Notes under the pieces: generated by a model
Seen by the model: only the letters and a program-made list of their open reading frames with translations
Told to the model about the DNA's origin: nothing
The model's database searches: none
Position numbers and translations under genes: made by a program
Assembly (NCBI GenBank): GCA_943328365.2
Contig: CALPZT020000123.1
Coordinates: forward strand, 1 to 5,683
Reading direction: 5' to 3'
From: Bifidobacterium breve
Lineage (GTDB): Bacteria; Actinomycetota; Actinomycetes; S36-B12
Length of the DNA stretch: 5,683 nt
Shown: piece after piece, positions 5,135-5,683 of the stretch
Position numbering within the stretch: the first letter of the stretch is position 1
Layout: every line of letters begins with the position of its first letter

Positions 5135-5683
5135 GTGCCCACAACTGCCTTCGACCGAGTGGGCGGCGACAAGTCCGTTGTCGTGGCACGCATCAATGGC
5201 GAACTGCGCGATCTCTCGACTGAGGTCACCGACGCCGATGTGGTCGAGCCTGTGTCGGTGCATTCGCCAGAGGGCCTCGCCGTACTGCGCCACTCGACCG
5301 CCCACGTGCTCGCCCAGGCGGTCCAGGACACGTTTCCGGAGGCGAAGCTCGGCATCGGGCCGCCGATCAAGGATGGCTTCTACTACGACTTCGACGTCGA
5401 TCGGCCGTTCACCCCTGAGGACCTCGAGGTCCTCGAGAAGCGCATGGTCGTCATCGTGAAATCCGGGCAGCGGTTCTCGCGCAGGGTCGTCGAAGAGGGC
5501 CCGGCCGCGATCGAGCTCCGCGATGAGCCGTTCAAGCTTCGTCTCATCGGCAGTGAGGGCGGTGCCGATGTCATGGAGGTCGGCGGCGCCGAGCTCACCA
5601 TCTACGACAACATCGATGCGAAGACCGGCGAGCGCTGCTGGGGCGACCTGTGCCGCGGGCCGCATGTGCCCGATACCCGCTAC
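5135..5683 (+). CDS. thrS: Threonyl-tRNA synthetase, N-terminal part (3' end outside window)
   Basis: The enzyme charges tRNA-Thr with threonine in the cytosol. The first 183 residues are visible and the frame runs off the right edge. Start GTG 5135 follows AAGGAG (5123-5128) at 6 bases. Residues 13-45 (KSVVVARINGELRDLS and on) look like the last half of a TGS domain. From residue 50 the class II ThrRS N2 editing domain begins: LRHSTAHVLAQA (51-62, H53 and H57), KLGIGPPIKDGFYYDFD (71-87), PFTPEDLEVLEKRM (91-104), MEVGG (147-151), and GDLCRGPHVP (170-179, C173 and H177). H53/H57/C173/H177 correspond to the H-x3-H and C-x3-H set of the editing site that clears mischarged Ser-tRNA-Thr. The first half of TGS seems absent compared with M. 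tuberculosis or E. coli ThrRS as recalled; upstream in-frame sequence (open back to 5045) does not resemble it. The catalytic core is not in the window. Very sure of the identity. Confidence 0.95.
   Translation, partial: MPTTAFDRVGGDKSVVVARINGELRDLSTEVTDADVVEPVSVHSPEGLAVLRHSTAHVLAQAVQDTFPEAKLGIGPPIKDGFYYDFDVDRPFTPEDLEVLEKRMVVIVKSGQRFSRRVVEEGPAAIELRDEPFKLRLIGSEGGADVMEVGGAELTIYDNIDAKTGERCWGDLCRGPHVPDTRY

Overview
The window reads as chromosomal DNA from a high-GC Gram-positive bacterium (Actinobacteria). The base composition, the G/C-biased third codon positions, GTG starts, tRNA genes without an encoded CCA end, and the style of the FUSC, PabB, PabC and ThrRS proteins all fit. The secreted Ig-like protein and the short N-terminus of the threonyl-tRNA synthetase hint at a Micrococcales-like lineage, but that placement is recalled and not tested.

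Layout from left to right. (1) 1-978, + strand: the 3' part of an integral membrane FUSC-family protein that enters from the left edge. (2) 1044-1248, - strand: tRNA-Gly(GCC) followed by tRNA-Cys(GCA), probably one transcript, converging on the FUSC gene. (3) 1362-3226, + strand: a two-gene operon with overlapping stop and start codons, pabB (aminodeoxychorismate synthase component I) and pabC-like (class IV aminotransferase, probable aminodeoxychorismate lyase), which together give 4-aminobenzoate for folate. (4) 3267-3300: a long GC-rich hairpin between two convergent genes, a candidate two-way terminator. (5) 3315-4829, - strand: a 504-residue secreted protein with a Sec signal peptide, three Ig-like repeats and two C-terminal cysteine-pair modules. 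(6) 4953-5025, + strand: tRNA-Val(CAC). (7) 5135 to the right edge, + strand: the first 183 codons of threonyl-tRNA synthetase (thrS), with a strong Shine-Dalgarno and an unusually short TGS region.

Most of the window is housekeeping: three tRNAs, an aminoacyl-tRNA synthetase and folate-precursor synthesis. The one accessory-looking gene is the secreted Ig-like protein, which lies between the folate operon and the tRNA-Val/thrS block on the opposite strand. I see no CRISPR array, insertion sequence, integrase, phage gene, toxin-antitoxin pair or defence system. No gap between genes exceeds about 125 bases. The most interesting parts are the C-terminal cysteine modules of the secreted protein and the shortened ThrRS N-terminus. 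I do not see a convincing new multi-gene system.
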